Positions 17,524-26,701 are shown, numbered from the stretch's first letter. The stretch: DNA of 63,757 nt from an uncultured Granulosicoccaceae bacterium (GCA_938045275.1 CALIMV010000047.1:1-63757), one strand, 5' to 3'. The notes: generated by a model not told the origin, from the letters alone. Program-made: numbers and translations.

Positions 17524-18582
17524 ATGAAATCGATCAAAGGCCCTGCATTGTTTCTGGCTCAATTTGCCGGAGACGAAGCCCCGTTTGACTCATGGGATGC
17601 AATCACAAAGTGGGCAGCAGAGTGCGGCTATGAAGGTGTGCAAGTGCCTAGTTGGGATAGTCGCCTGATCGATCTGGATAAAGCAGCTGAATCGCGAGAC
17701 TACTGTGATGAGTTCAAAGGTATTGCAAAAAACAATGGTGTGCAAGTGACGGAGCTCTCGACTCATTTGCAAGGTCAGTTAGTGGCTGTTCACCCGGCCT
17801 ACGATGATGCTTTCGACGGTTTTGCAGCTCCAGAGGTACGAGGCAACCCTGTACAACGTCAGAAGTGGGCGGTTGAGCAGGTGGTTAAAGCCATAAAAGC
17901 ATCTAACAATATGGATATTCATGCGCATGCAACGTTTTCAGGGGCATTGGCATGGCCATATATTTATCCCTGGCCGCAGCGACCTGCCGGACTGGTCGAG
18001 ACAGCATTCGATGAGTTGGCGAATCGATGGCGCCCTATACTCGATGTAGCTGAAGAAAACGACGTCGATATTTGCTATGAAATTCATCCAGGTGAAGATC
18101 TGCACGATGGCATTTCGTTCGAAATGTTTTTGGAACGGGTCAATAATCATTCGCGATGTAACATGCTGTACGACCCCTCACACTATGTACTACAAGCGCT
18201 CGATTATCTGGCTAATATCGATATTTATCATGAGCGTATAAAAATGTTCCATGTAAAAGACGCAGAATTCAATCCGACTGGTAAGCAAGGTGTGTACTCG
18301 GGTTTTCAAAATTGGGTAGATAGAGCTGGTCGTTTTCGAAGTCTTGGTGATGGCCAAACAGATTTTAAAAGTATTTTTTCAAAATTATCTGCATACGATT
18401 TCGACGGATGGGCGGTGGTTGAATGGGAATGCTGCTTGAAACACCCTGAAGATGGGGCGGTAGAAGGGGCTCAGTTTGTGCGCGATCATATTATTCGAGT
18501 CACTGAAAAAGCATTCGATGACTTTGCGGATGGTGGGACAGACGATGTCGCTAACCAACGTATGTTAGGGATAAAAAGTTAA
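17524..18582 (+). CDS. Sugar phosphate isomerase/epimerase family TIM-barrel protein
   Basis: This 352-residue protein belongs to the xylose-isomerase-like TIM-barrel superfamily, in the longer (about 350 residues) branch. Metal-ligand-type positions are visible in CYEIHPGEDLHDG, LYDPSHYVLQ, FHVKDAEF and AVVEWECC, the usual Glu/Asp/His/Glu pattern. Members isomerise or epimerise ketoses or their phosphates; erythrulose-phosphate isomerases in tetritol pathways belong to the same superfamily. It closes the ABC-DhaKL operon (62 bp after the kinase), so it most likely acts on the kinase product or on the imported sugar. The exact reaction is not deducible. Confidence 0.8.
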   Translation: MKSIKGPALFLAQFAGDEAPFDSWDAITKWAAECGYEGVQVPSWDSRLIDLDKAAESRDYCDEFKGIAKNNGVQVTELSTHLQGQLVAVHPAYDDAFDGFAAPEVRGNPVQRQKWAVEQVVKAIKASNNMDIHAHATFSGALAWPYIYPWPQRPAGLVETAFDELANRWRPILDVAEENDVDICYEIHPGEDLHDGISFEMFLERVNNHSRCNMLYDPSHYVLQALDYLANIDIYHERIKMFHVKDAEFNPTGKQGVYSGFQNWVDRAGRFRSLGDGQTDFKSIFSKLSAYDFDGWAVVEWECCLKHPEDGAVEGAQFVRDHIIRVTEKAFDDFADGGTDDVANQRMLGIKS

Positions 18583-18613
18583 GTCGAATTCCAGAATTGC
18601 ATTGAATTATCTT

Positions 18614-19264
18614 TTATGGAAAGGTATATCGCACCAGTAAGTCACTTATATCCAGCAAACCATATGTGTGGGCCAATGCTATAAAGCTAATTGCCCATAC
18701 CAACAATCCTGCAAGCATCCAGGCATAGTTGAATATCGTTAATCTATTGTTGGAAAACCCGGTCGGGTCTGAGTGACCAACATTTATCGCTTTTTGCACT
18801 TGGAGCAAAATGAAAAAATCAATCAATATAGTGGTGCAATGAATGATGGTGTCGATAGATTCATATGTTTTTAGGTGAGCTGCAGAATTGCCAAACGAAA
18901 ATTCGTTTAGCATGGTGAAAATACCATATGCAAGCCCAGACAGAACATACATCGTGGCCCACAGTGGCGGATTCCATTTATGGTCGATCTTTTTTTCTTT
19001 TAATCGCTCGTCAATTGCAAAAATGAGGGTGTGAGTAAAGAAAATTGGAAACAGGGCTCTAGCGATTGGCCAAACGGAGACCCCTGTTGATTTTCTATGT
19101 CTATACCAATTAATAAATAGCCAATAGTACGCATAAAAGCCCCATGTCGAAAAATACAACAGCGTGAATTTTAATTTTGAAACAACATAGAACTGTTGTC
19201 CCTGCTCATTAAATTCTGGCGCAAGTGGGTCAGACTCCGGTGATTTATACGGATTGTTTGTCAT
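18614..19264 (-). CDS. Conserved multi-pass membrane protein, function unknown
   Basis: The 216-residue protein begins with MTNNPYKSPESDPLAPEF, an NPYKSPE-type polar leader common to many unrelated small bacterial membrane proteins. At least four hydrophobic segments follow (TLLYFSTWGFYAYYWLFINWY, RALFPIFFTHTLIFAI, WATMYVLSGLAYGIF and AWMLAGLLVWAISFIAL). The first segment, with its FSTWGFYAYYW pattern, resembles DUF4234-like proteins. It is transcribed alone, convergent with the sugar operon and upstream of the NfeD gene on the same strand. No function is assigned. Confidence 0.65.
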   Translation of the reverse strand: MTNNPYKSPESDPLAPEFNEQGQQFYVVSKLKFTLLYFSTWGFYAYYWLFINWYRHRKSTGVSVWPIARALFPIFFTHTLIFAIDERLKEKKIDHKWNPPLWATMYVLSGLAYGIFTMLNEFSFGNSAAHLKTYESIDTIIHCTTILIDFFILLQVQKAINVGHSDPTGFSNNRLTIFNYAWMLAGLLVWAISFIALAHTYGLLDISDLLVRYTFP

Positions 19265-19354
19265 GGAATGTACAGCATCGATTAACTATTAATGCTGCGC
19301 CCAAACAGCCAAAAGCCGATCGAGATTTACTTTACTGGAAAGATATTCGTTTTG

Positions 19355-19804
19355 CTAGATAGGCTTGATAAGAAGTCGTATTCCTTCAACCGATACCACC
19401 GTTGCTGCATCTCCAACTGATAAAGTAGCCGATTCACCCTGCGCAAGCTCAGCTTGCCAATCGCTGCCTGACCAGCTGACCGTGCCACGACGTGAAGGTC
19501 CAACTGATTCTTTTATGGTGACTTGCTGACCCACGGCATTGTTACCGGACATAGCTGAAGGCTTTTTTTGCCAGCGACGTATAGGGGCAAAAAACAGGAT
19601 CGTGAATGCCACGGAAGCTACAAGAAAAACGATCAGTGTTGCGGTGTAAGTTACATCAGCGGACAGAAACGCATAACCAGCAGCCACTAACGAGCCTAGT
19701 CCGATAAAGAACAACCAAAAGGCGGTAAACTGAAACACCAGTACTTCGGTGGCTATCAACGCTATACCGATGATTAGAAAAAGCCAAAACGGGTTTAAAA
19801 TCAT
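19355..19804 (-). CDS. NfeD-family membrane protein
   Basis: The 149-residue protein has two or three N-terminal transmembrane segments (FWLFLIIGIALIATEVLVF, then FWLFFIGLGSLVAAGYAFL and a third around residue 55) and a C-terminal OB-fold domain (about 85-149, GQQVTIKESVGPSRRGTVSW). This is the short NfeD type that partners with stomatin/QmcA proteins. It starts 5 bp after the stop of the stomatin-like gene, forming the usual NfeD-SPFH pair that organises membrane microdomains. Confidence 0.87.
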   Translation of the reverse strand: MILNPFWLFLIIGIALIATEVLVFQFTAFWLFFIGLGSLVAAGYAFLSADVTYTATLIVFLVASVAFTILFFAPIRRWQKKPSAMSGNNAVGQQVTIKESVGPSRRGTVSWSGSDWQAELAQGESATLSVGDAATVVSVEGIRLLIKPI

Positions 19805-19809
19805 ACTAA

Positions 19810-21144
19810 TTAGCCACCAGTGAACGTTGTATTATTTGATGTTGGTTGCTCAGTTCCCATGGCAGTTTTAATACCGTTGAATGCGGTATAGGCTTTGGCA
19901 ACCATAGCAGCTACGTCAGTGCTGTCTGCTGGCAGCAAGGCGATGGTGCCTTCACGCGCCAATTTTTCAAACGCTGAAACGTACTGTTCTGCAAGTTGTT
20001 GAGCAACCGCTGCAGAACCACCTTCCGCATTAATAGCCTCTGAAATTTTAGTAATGGCTTCTGCACGTGCACTGGCTTCAATTGTTAAAGATTCAGCAGT
20101 ACCCTGGGCACGTAAAATTTGTGCCTGACGATCACCTTCAGCCTGGTTTATTTGAGCTTGGCGATAACCTTCAGAGGTTGTTACTGCAACACGTCTTTGA
20201 CGTTCAGCACCCATTTGCTTCTCCATTTCTTCCAAAATGGATGCTGGTGGGGTTATGTCTTTGACTTCGTACCGTAGTACTTTAGTTCCCCATGATTCAG
20301 ATGCTTCGTCAATTGCCCGAGTAACTTGCGCGTTAATAACTTCACGCGATTCAAAGGTATCGTCCAGCGAAAGCTTACCGATTTCAGCACGCATACTGGT
20401 TTGCGCAAGCTGCGTTATGGCAAACTGCAGGTTTTCAACACCATAGGAAGCTGCCCGCGCATCCATAATTTTCAAGTATAGAACACCATCGATACCGAGC
20501 ACGACGTTATCCCGTGTAATGGCATGCTGCGAGGCGACATCGACTGCGTATTCTTTTAACGAATGTTTGTAAGCCACTTTCTCTATAACTGGAATAGTGA
20601 CGTTAAAACCTGCCAGCAGGGTGCGATCGTACTTTCCAAGTCGCTCCACCACGTATGCCTCATTTTGAGGAACAATGCGAACAAACGCGCGCAGGAACAG
20701 GATGAGCAAAATTACAGCGCCCAATAACAGCGCTAAGCTCATGGATTCGAACATATTTATTCCTCCGAAGAAATCACTTATTTGAGTGATGATTGAATGA
20801 GTATTTGATGGTAAATCGTCGTTTGACGAGCTTGTTGGGTTGCTTTCAGTGGTTATTTTAAGGCTTGAGCCAACACTTCCTGACGGCCCTTTTAATGCCG
20901 ATAAAATGTAGTTTCCGAAAAATATCAAGATTGCAGTTGCTATCACAATATAAAGCAAGTACCTGCGGCGTTTCGGTTGGTCTGATGGGTCAGTATCGAT
21001 AGTGGCGTTGTCTTTTGGTGGAAGCGATTGGGTGCGATCAGCACCTTCTGGGCGCTTTTGTGGAGGTTCAGAGCGACCACGCAATTTATTGATCAGTTCT
21101 TGGAAAGCCTCGTCTAAATCTGGTGGGACCCCATTATTTGCCAT
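19810..21144 (-). CDS. Stomatin/QmcA-like SPFH protein with HflK-like N-terminal extension
   Basis: The frame gives 444 residues. From residue 131 on it is a standard stomatin/QmcA-type protein: a transmembrane segment (SLALLLGAVILLILFLRAF), a Band-7/SPFH domain (about 155-320, YVVERLGKYDRTLLAGFN), and a coiled coil rich in Ala, Glu and Gln (QAEGDRQAQILRAQGTAE). Residues 1-130 are unusual: PPDLDEAFQELINKLRG near the N-terminus closely resembles HflK, followed by a second transmembrane helix (YLLYIVIATAILIFFGNYIL) and a Ser/Asn-rich linker. A strong Shine-Dalgarno sits exactly before codon 131, so a short form starting at 20754 is likely too. It is paired with nfeD. HflK proteins restrain the FtsH protease, which may hint at the role of the long form. 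Confidence 0.83.
   Translation of the reverse strand: MANNGVPPDLDEAFQELINKLRGRSEPPQKRPEGADRTQSLPPKDNATIDTDPSDQPKRRRYLLYIVIATAILIFFGNYILSALKGPSGSVGSSLKITTESNPTSSSNDDLPSNTHSIITQISDFFGGINMFESMSLALLLGAVILLILFLRAFVRIVPQNEAYVVERLGKYDRTLLAGFNVTIPVIEKVAYKHSLKEYAVDVASQHAITRDNVVLGIDGVLYLKIMDARAASYGVENLQFAITQLAQTSMRAEIGKLSLDDTFESREVINAQVTRAIDEASESWGTKVLRYEVKDITPPASILEEMEKQMGAERQRRVAVTTSEGYRQAQINQAEGDRQAQILRAQGTAESLTIEASARAEAITKISEAINAEGGSAAVAQQLAEQYVSAFEKLAREGTIALLPADSTDVAAMVAKAYTAFNGIKTAMGTEQPTSNNTTFTGG
20752..20766 (-). promoter_or_regulatory. Internal ribosome binding site and ATG inside the stomatin-like gene
   Basis: On the minus strand, GGAGGA (20766-20761) is followed by a 6-nt spacer and ATG (20754-20752), in frame with the long product at Met131. 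This is an ideal initiation site and coincides with the normal N-terminus of QmcA-type proteins. It could give a 314-residue short form besides the 444-residue long form. Confidence 0.6.
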
Positions 21145-21276
21145 GTGGAATTATACCGCTTTATAGAGCTTGAAACGCTATAAAGAAACATTGGGGTTTA
21201 GTATTACATTTTTCAATAACTTAGCTACTGCCTATTTAGTTCCCCATCATTCCGTTTATTTTTAAAGAAACAAAAC

Positions 21277-21288
21277 CTGTTCGAACAG
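21277..21288. promoter_or_regulatory. 12-bp palindrome upstream of degQ-like gene
   Basis: CTGTTCGAACAG is a perfect 12-bp palindrome in the divergent region between the stomatin-like and protease genes, about 98 bp before the protease start. A second GAACAG lies close by (21296-21301). It is a candidate operator; no known regulator is implied. Confidence 0.3.
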
Positions 21289-21385
21289 CGAATGTGAACA
21301 GCTGCAAACGTTGCTTGCAAGTAACGAAACTGACTCCAGATTAACCAGTCATTGGTAGCAAGTTTATTTGGACTTTATTTTAATT

Positions 21386-22798
21386 ATGAAACTCAATACA
21401 AAAAAATACACTCAGTACTCTAAATCAATTTTAACAGCTGGGATATTACTTTGCGCTAGTGCGGGTGCTCAAGTACACGCACAAGCTTTACCCGATTTTG
21501 CAAGCCTGGTTGAAAATGAGGGGAGTGCCGTTGTCAATATTGCTGTAACGCCTGCTGTTCAACCAGCTTCTTTATCCGGTCAGCCTAATCTAGAACAAAT
21601 ACCAGAACAGTTCCGGCATTTTTTCGAGCAACCGGGTCCGCAACAGCGAGGCGAGCCAAGCCCACGATCAGGGGTGGGATCAGGGTTCATTGTTTCTGAC
21701 GACGGCTATATTCTTACCAATGCGCATGTTGTCGATGATGCAGCGAATATTACCGTTAGACTGCGCGACAGAACAGAGCTGGAAGCTTCATTGATTGGGC
21801 TTGATACTTTAACCGATGTTGCACTAATCAAGGTAGATGCAGATCAGTTGCCTACAGTACGTATTGCTAATTCAGATGATATTGCAGTCGGCGAATGGGT
21901 TTTAGCGATCGGCTCGCCATTTGGTTTCGACCAAACGGCAACTCAGGGAATCGTATCTGCTGTATCCAGAACGTTACCGTCGGCCGACTACGTACCATTT
22001 ATTCAAACAGATGTCGCAGTAAATCCGGGTAATTCTGGTGGCCCATTGTTCAATACCGACGGTGAGGTCATTGGCATCAATTCGCAAATATATTCAAGAA
22101 CGGGTGGGTATCAAGGTTTGTCTTTTGCTATTCCAATCGATATTGCAATGAATGTTGCTGAACAATTGAAGGAGAGTGGGTCGACTAACCGGGGATGGTT
22201 GGGTGTCGGTATTCAAGATGTTAGTCCAGCGTTGGCTGAGTCATTTGGACTCGATCGTGTAGCCGGTGCCTTGGTTTCCAGTGTTAGCGAAGGTAGTCCA
22301 GCCGAGCGTGGTGGCGTTCAAGAGGGTGATATTGTTATCACATTCAATGGCAAAACTGTCAACCGATCTGGTGAGTTACCGTCACTGGTGGGTTCGGTAC
22401 GCAGTGGCGAAAAGGCCAATTTGACCGTTTTTCGTAATGGCGACAATTTGGACCTTGTTGTAACGATCGGTCAGCGGGGAGTAGAGTCTGTAGCGTCTGC
22501 CGATTCGGATTCAATATTGGGTATGACCTTAGCCAGTGTCTCTGAACAAGAGCTTGATCAAATGGGAATTGACCAGGGTATGAGGGTTGTTGAACTTGAG
22601 GCAGAAAGCGTCGCAGCAGATTCAGGTATTCAGGTTGATGATGTCATTGTTAAGTTAAATGGCGCTGCTGCAAACACCATCGACAACCTTGCACAAGCAG
22701 TTGACACTCTGCCGGTCGGCAAGCCAGTTCCGGTGTTAATACAGCGAGGCGACAATGCGTTGTTTCTAACACTGCAATTAAAAAACACTGTCGAATAG
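21386..22798 (+). CDS. Periplasmic DegP/DegQ-family serine protease (Do-like)
   Basis: I start at ATG 21386; an in-frame TTG 18 bp upstream would only add residues before the signal peptide. The 470-residue product has a signal peptide (ILTAGILLCASAGAQVHA, cleavage before QALPDF). The trypsin-like domain has the triad His114 (TNAHVVDD), Asp144 (LTDVALI) and Ser217 (GNSGGP), followed by two PDZ domains (about 275-365 and 380-465). It is a stand-alone HtrA-type quality-control protease of the periplasm. DegP and DegQ cannot be told apart here. The LA loop (about 55-95) is short and Gln/Pro-rich. A hairpin follows the stop. Confidence 0.9.
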   Translation: MKLNTKKYTQYSKSILTAGILLCASAGAQVHAQALPDFASLVENEGSAVVNIAVTPAVQPASLSGQPNLEQIPEQFRHFFEQPGPQQRGEPSPRSGVGSGFIVSDDGYILTNAHVVDDAANITVRLRDRTELEASLIGLDTLTDVALIKVDADQLPTVRIANSDDIAVGEWVLAIGSPFGFDQTATQGIVSAVSRTLPSADYVPFIQTDVAVNPGNSGGPLFNTDGEVIGINSQIYSRTGGYQGLSFAIPIDIAMNVAEQLKESGSTNRGWLGVGIQDVSPALAESFGLDRVAGALVSSVSEGSPAERGGVQEGDIVITFNGKTVNRSGELPSLVGSVRSGEKANLTVFRNGDNLDLVVTIGQRGVESVASADSDSILGMTLASVSEQELDQMGIDQGMRVVELEAESVAADSGIQVDDVIVKLNGAAANTIDNLAQAVDTLPVGKPVPVLIQRGDNALFLTLQLKNTVE

Positions 22799-22812
22799 AC
22801 TGACATTGGTGC

Positions 22813-22849
22813 GGTATTTGGCGCTTATTTTGAAACGGCGCCAAATACC
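22813..22849 (+). terminator. 12-bp perfect hairpin after the protease gene
   Basis: GGTATTTGGCGC and GCGCCAAATACC form a perfect 12-bp stem around a 13-nt loop, 14 bp after the protease stop. No T-run follows (CGCCTTACTGC), so it may be a weak terminator or an mRNA 3'-end stabiliser. Confidence 0.55.
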
Positions 22850-23011
22850 CGCCTTACTGCATTATTAACACACCGTTTTCACCTCCCTGCGTGGAAACAA
22901 CATCACCGTTTTTATCTCCAAGTTTGATAAGAAGCTAATCTAGCCCAAAAATACCAACACTAAATTGCTTGCACGGGTATCCTGTCTTTACTCAGTTTCA
23001 GGCTCGCTGCA

Positions 23012-23629
23012 ATGGATGAAGAACAAAGGCTAAACGCAATTGTTAACCGACTCGTTGGCGCCACTGACCCTGAAGAAGTTAAACGCACATATCGAGATTG
23101 GGCGAACACCTACGACAACGATTTGCAATCTTTCGGTTATGTTGCACCTGCAGTCGGTGTGCGGTTGTTGTCGTTAATAGTAGTTGATAAAAGCGCACTG
23201 ATTCTTGATGCTGGTTGTGGCACTGGTTTGGTTGGCGCTTTGTTGAATAAGCTAGGTTACGGTCAGTTACATGGCTTCGATTTTTCATCCACTATGTTGG
23301 ATAAAGCATCCTTGACTGGTCATTACTCCGATCTTCAAATAAAGGATTTTAGTGGCCCCATAGCTACTGAATCCAACACCTATGACGCGGTAATATCAAT
23401 AGGCGTATACACAAAAAGGTTCGACCAGTATTTTATTGCAGAGATGATACGAATTACGCGACCTTCCGGTCATTTTATATTCAGTTGCAGAGAGATGTAT
23501 TTTAAAGAAGTAATGGATTCAGTTTCATTGTTACTCAAATCAAAAACAGTAACCAGAGTAGCGGTTGAACACGATGATTATATGACCGGGCAGGATGCTT
23601 CAGCCTACTACGTTTGCATTAAAAAATAG
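23012..23629 (+). CDS. Class I SAM-dependent methyltransferase
   Basis: The 205-residue protein has the SAM-binding motif I DAGCGTGLVGALL (about 68-80), an acidic end of strand 2 (LHGFDFSS), and motif IV in YDAVISIGVY. The first 40 residues (TYRDWANTYDNDLQSFGYVAP) have the YxxWAxxYDxD pattern of small-molecule methyltransferases of the UbiE/Williams-Beuren-related type. The substrate is unknown. It lies upstream of an AEC transporter on the same strand, with 32 bp between them, and could be co-transcribed with it. Confidence 0.75.
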   Translation: MDEEQRLNAIVNRLVGATDPEEVKRTYRDWANTYDNDLQSFGYVAPAVGVRLLSLIVVDKSALILDAGCGTGLVGALLNKLGYGQLHGFDFSSTMLDKASLTGHYSDLQIKDFSGPIATESNTYDAVISIGVYTKRFDQYFIAEMIRITRPSGHFIFSCREMYFKEVMDSVSLLLKSKTVTRVAVEHDDYMTGQDASAYYVCIKK

Positions 23630-23661
23630 CCCAGTGTGTAACTAGCAAAACGAATTGCGTC

Positions 23662-24594
23662 ATGTTTTCGCTTATTGTGAATATTGTTGGTCCTGTTTTT
23701 TTACTTGTGTTTGTGGGCTTTATTGTCGTCAAGTTTTGTATATTGTCTGACAATGCAATTGATGGGGTGATGGGCTTCGCCACTCACATTGCAGTTCCCT
23801 GTTTATTGTTTAGAGCAACATCAACTATTAACCTCTCTACAGCATACGACTGGCGTTTGCTGGTTGCCTATTTTGGCACAGCAGGTGTATGTTTTGGCTT
23901 GGCTTGCTTCTCATCTCAACAATATTACGGACGGCGACCAGGCCAAGCTGTTGCGGTTGGCTTTACCAGCTTGTATTCAAATTTGCTACTGATTGGTGCT
24001 CCGATAATTGATCGCGCTTTTGGGCAAGAAGCACTGGTATACGCATTCGCACTTGTGTCCCTTAATGCACCAATTTGTTATCTGGCAGGTATAACCGTTA
24101 TGGAGAAAGTGCGTGCTGATGGTCGCTCGACGGCGGATACAGCCAGTGTGATTGTTAAAACCACTTTAAAAAATAGCCTGATGATTGGTATTCTGCTTGG
24201 GCTAAGTGTAAATTTGATTGGGCTTGAACTACCAATCATTCTAACTGATTGTGTTGATATGCTTAAATCAGCAGCTTTACCTTGTGCGCTGTTCGCTCTG
24301 GGCGGTGTACTTACGCGTTATTCGCTGTCGAACTCGCTTCACGAGGCGTCAATGCTGTCAGTGATATCACTGGCATTGCAACCGGTAATGGCGTATGTGG
24401 TTTGTACGCTGCTGGGTCTGAATGAACTCCACCGAGATGTGGTTGTGTTGATGTCGGCCATGCCAGTTGGGTTAAACGCATTTTTATTCGCTAACTTTTA
24501 TTCTCGCGGCATTGCTACGGCGGCAAACACAGTGTTGCTATCCACTATCGTATCAATTATTTCGATTAGCGCGTGGCTTTGGTTTTTGGTCTAA
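23662..24594 (+). CDS. AEC-family (auxin efflux carrier-like) transporter
   Basis: The 310-residue protein has about ten transmembrane helices in two halves, with the Asn/Pro-rich breaks typical of the AEC family (FATHIAVPCLLFRATS early, SAMPVGLNAFLFANFYSRG late). AEC proteins such as MdcF-type carriers move organic anions. The gene follows the methyltransferase and converges with NAD synthetase. The substrate is not deducible. Confidence 0.8.
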   Translation: MFSLIVNIVGPVFLLVFVGFIVVKFCILSDNAIDGVMGFATHIAVPCLLFRATSTINLSTAYDWRLLVAYFGTAGVCFGLACFSSQQYYGRRPGQAVAVGFTSLYSNLLLIGAPIIDRAFGQEALVYAFALVSLNAPICYLAGITVMEKVRADGRSTADTASVIVKTTLKNSLMIGILLGLSVNLIGLELPIILTDCVDMLKSAALPCALFALGGVLTRYSLSNSLHEASMLSVISLALQPVMAYVVCTLLGLNELHRDVVVLMSAMPVGLNAFLFANFYSRGIATAANTVLLSTIVSIISISAWLWFLV

Positions 24595-24649
24595 AAATAT
24601 GTAATTAACATAACTGAATAAAAACGGGCCATTGTTTTTTTAAGCTAAG

Positions 24650-26701
24650 TTATTCGTCCAGCGAGTCTAACCATGCAGCAGCAGAAGCATCGCTCGGCAT
24701 ACGCCAGTCGCCACGAGGCGATAGGCTTAGCGATCCGACTTTTGGCCCGTTGGGAACATCGTCTCGTTTGTATTGTTGGCTAAAAGCCCGTTTTATATTG
24801 ACTTTAAGCCATTTCTTTAATTCATCTGTTGAATAGTCTTTAGACCAACCTTCTGCTTGATCGGCCAAAAACAGCACCTTTTTTGGGCTAAAGCCGTATC
24901 TTGCTATATTAAACATGAAGAAATCATGCAGCTCGTATGGGCCAACGGTGTCTTCAGTGCTTTGTGCCTCCTGAGTTGACTCACTAACAGGTAGTAGTTC
25001 CGGTGAAATCTTTGTATTGGCAATTGACAATAATGTATCTTGAACTTCTCCGTCGAATTGGTTCACAGCTACATACTCAACCAAGAATTTCACCAGCGTT
25101 TTTGGAATAGAGCAATTCACGTTATACATACTTTGATGATCGGCGTTATAAGTACACCATCCTAACCACAGCTCAGACATGTCGCCTGTGCCAAGTACGA
25201 AACCCATGTTCATCAGTAGCTCAGTGCGTCTGCGAGCTTGAACGTTTTCAAATACCAGGTCATGCTGCTCTGATTCTGGAATCGCACTAACCAGTTGCAT
25301 AAAATCATCAATACCTAGATTGTTGTTCTGGTTGGATAAAAGGTCAATTTCTCCGAACGGTTGATAACCAGTAGCACGCGCGAGATCATAAAATTCCTGC
25401 AACGATGCCTTGCGTATATCTATTTCACTCACTTCTACATCAAGATGCTTCATCAGGTCGTGTGCATTGTTTAGAGTATGGCTGGTGGTGCCAAAACCTG
25501 GCATAGTCACACCCCGGATGTTTCGTCTGGGAATACCCATTAAATCGCAGGTTTTTGTGGCTACTAACAATGCCAGAGTTGAATCAAGACCACCGGATAT
25601 ACCAATGACCATTTTCGGGTCGTCGCCTAAGCACTCGAGCCTTTTCGCTAACGAGGCTGTTTGAATGCCAAACACTTCGGTACAACGAGCGGCTAAGGTG
25701 TCAGGGTTACTTGGTACGAATGGCATGGCATTAACAGTTTGAATCAAATCACTGTTACCAGTAGTAAGATCGAAAGATACGCGTCTGAATTTACGATCTC
25801 CCAGGTACCGTTCACTATCTATGAATGTGGTTGTATTTCGCCGCTCGGTTTGCAACATTTCGATATCAACATCGCTTGTAATAGCGTAAGAATCGCGTTT
25901 AGTTGTTTGTGAGTCGCCAACGCGACTTGATTCAGAAAGCAAGTGACCACCTTGAGCGATAATTGCATGACCACCGTATACAAGATCTGCTGTGCTCTCG
26001 GTGGGTCCGCAACTCGAATATGCGTACGCCGCAATACATCTGCCTGATTGGCCTGTCACCAGATTACGTCGATATTCGGCTTTTCCAATAGTTTCCGGGG
26101 ACGCCGAAATATTACACAGCACATTAGCGCCGGCGATAGCCGCCAGGCTGGAAGGTGGAATCGGCATCCAAATGGCTTCACAAATTTCTGTGTATACAAC
26201 TAATTCAGGTTGCCCATGGCCTCCACCGTGAGTGAATAGTAGCTGCGTGCTAAATGGTATATCGTTTTCACCAATCCTCACCGTTGAGGCCGTTGATACA
26301 TCGCCTGAGGCGAAGTAGCGCGACTCATAGAATTCGTTGTAGTTCGGTACAAACTGTTTTGGGGTAGCGCCAATAATTTTGCCATTGTTTATAACAACCG
26401 AGCTGTTATACAACGCAGTACCAGAACGAAGGGGCGCGCCTACGATGATCAGCTGTTTTTTGTTCGGCGCATCGTTGGCTAACCTTTGTAACTGAACCTC
26501 CGTTTCATCCAACAAGGCTTGTTGATGGAATAACTGACCGCAGCAGTATGAAGAAATTGATAGCTCAGGGAAAACGACAATATCGGAGTCTGGTAAGCCA
26601 TCGAGCATGGTGAGCATTTCAGCTGTATTAGCAGCAGGGTCTGCAACGCTTACTTTTGGAACTGCCGCTGTTACTCGTACTAAACCAAATTGTCTATTCA
26701 T
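24650..26701 (-). CDS. nadE: Glutamine-dependent NAD(+) synthetase
   Basis: This 683-residue two-domain enzyme has an N-terminal nitrilase-type glutaminase domain (about 1-300) with Glu46 (VVFPELS), Lys115 (GATPKQF) and Cys174 (TEICEA). The C-terminal synthetase domain has the PP-loop SGGLDS at 369-374 and GTGDMSELWLGWCTYNADH. It converts nicotinic acid adenine dinucleotide to NAD+ using glutamine and ATP. The length fits the long actinobacterial/alphaproteobacterial-style NadE rather than the short ammonia-dependent form. It stands alone, convergent with the AEC transporter. Confidence 0.93.
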   Translation of the reverse strand: MNRQFGLVRVTAAVPKVSVADPAANTAEMLTMLDGLPDSDIVVFPELSISSYCCGQLFHQQALLDETEVQLQRLANDAPNKKQLIIVGAPLRSGTALYNSSVVINNGKIIGATPKQFVPNYNEFYESRYFASGDVSTASTVRIGENDIPFSTQLLFTHGGGHGQPELVVYTEICEAIWMPIPPSSLAAIAGANVLCNISASPETIGKAEYRRNLVTGQSGRCIAAYAYSSCGPTESTADLVYGGHAIIAQGGHLLSESSRVGDSQTTKRDSYAITSDVDIEMLQTERRNTTTFIDSERYLGDRKFRRVSFDLTTGNSDLIQTVNAMPFVPSNPDTLAARCTEVFGIQTASLAKRLECLGDDPKMVIGISGGLDSTLALLVATKTCDLMGIPRRNIRGVTMPGFGTTSHTLNNAHDLMKHLDVEVSEIDIRKASLQEFYDLARATGYQPFGEIDLLSNQNNNLGIDDFMQLVSAIPESEQHDLVFENVQARRRTELLMNMGFVLGTGDMSELWLGWCTYNADHQSMYNVNCSIPKTLVKFLVEYVAVNQFDGEVQDTLLSIANTKISPELLPVSESTQEAQSTEDTVGPYELHDFFMFNIARYGFSPKKVLFLADQAEGWSKDYSTDELKKWLKVNIKRAFSQQYKRDDVPNGPKVGSLSLSPRGDWRMPSDASAAAWLDSLDE

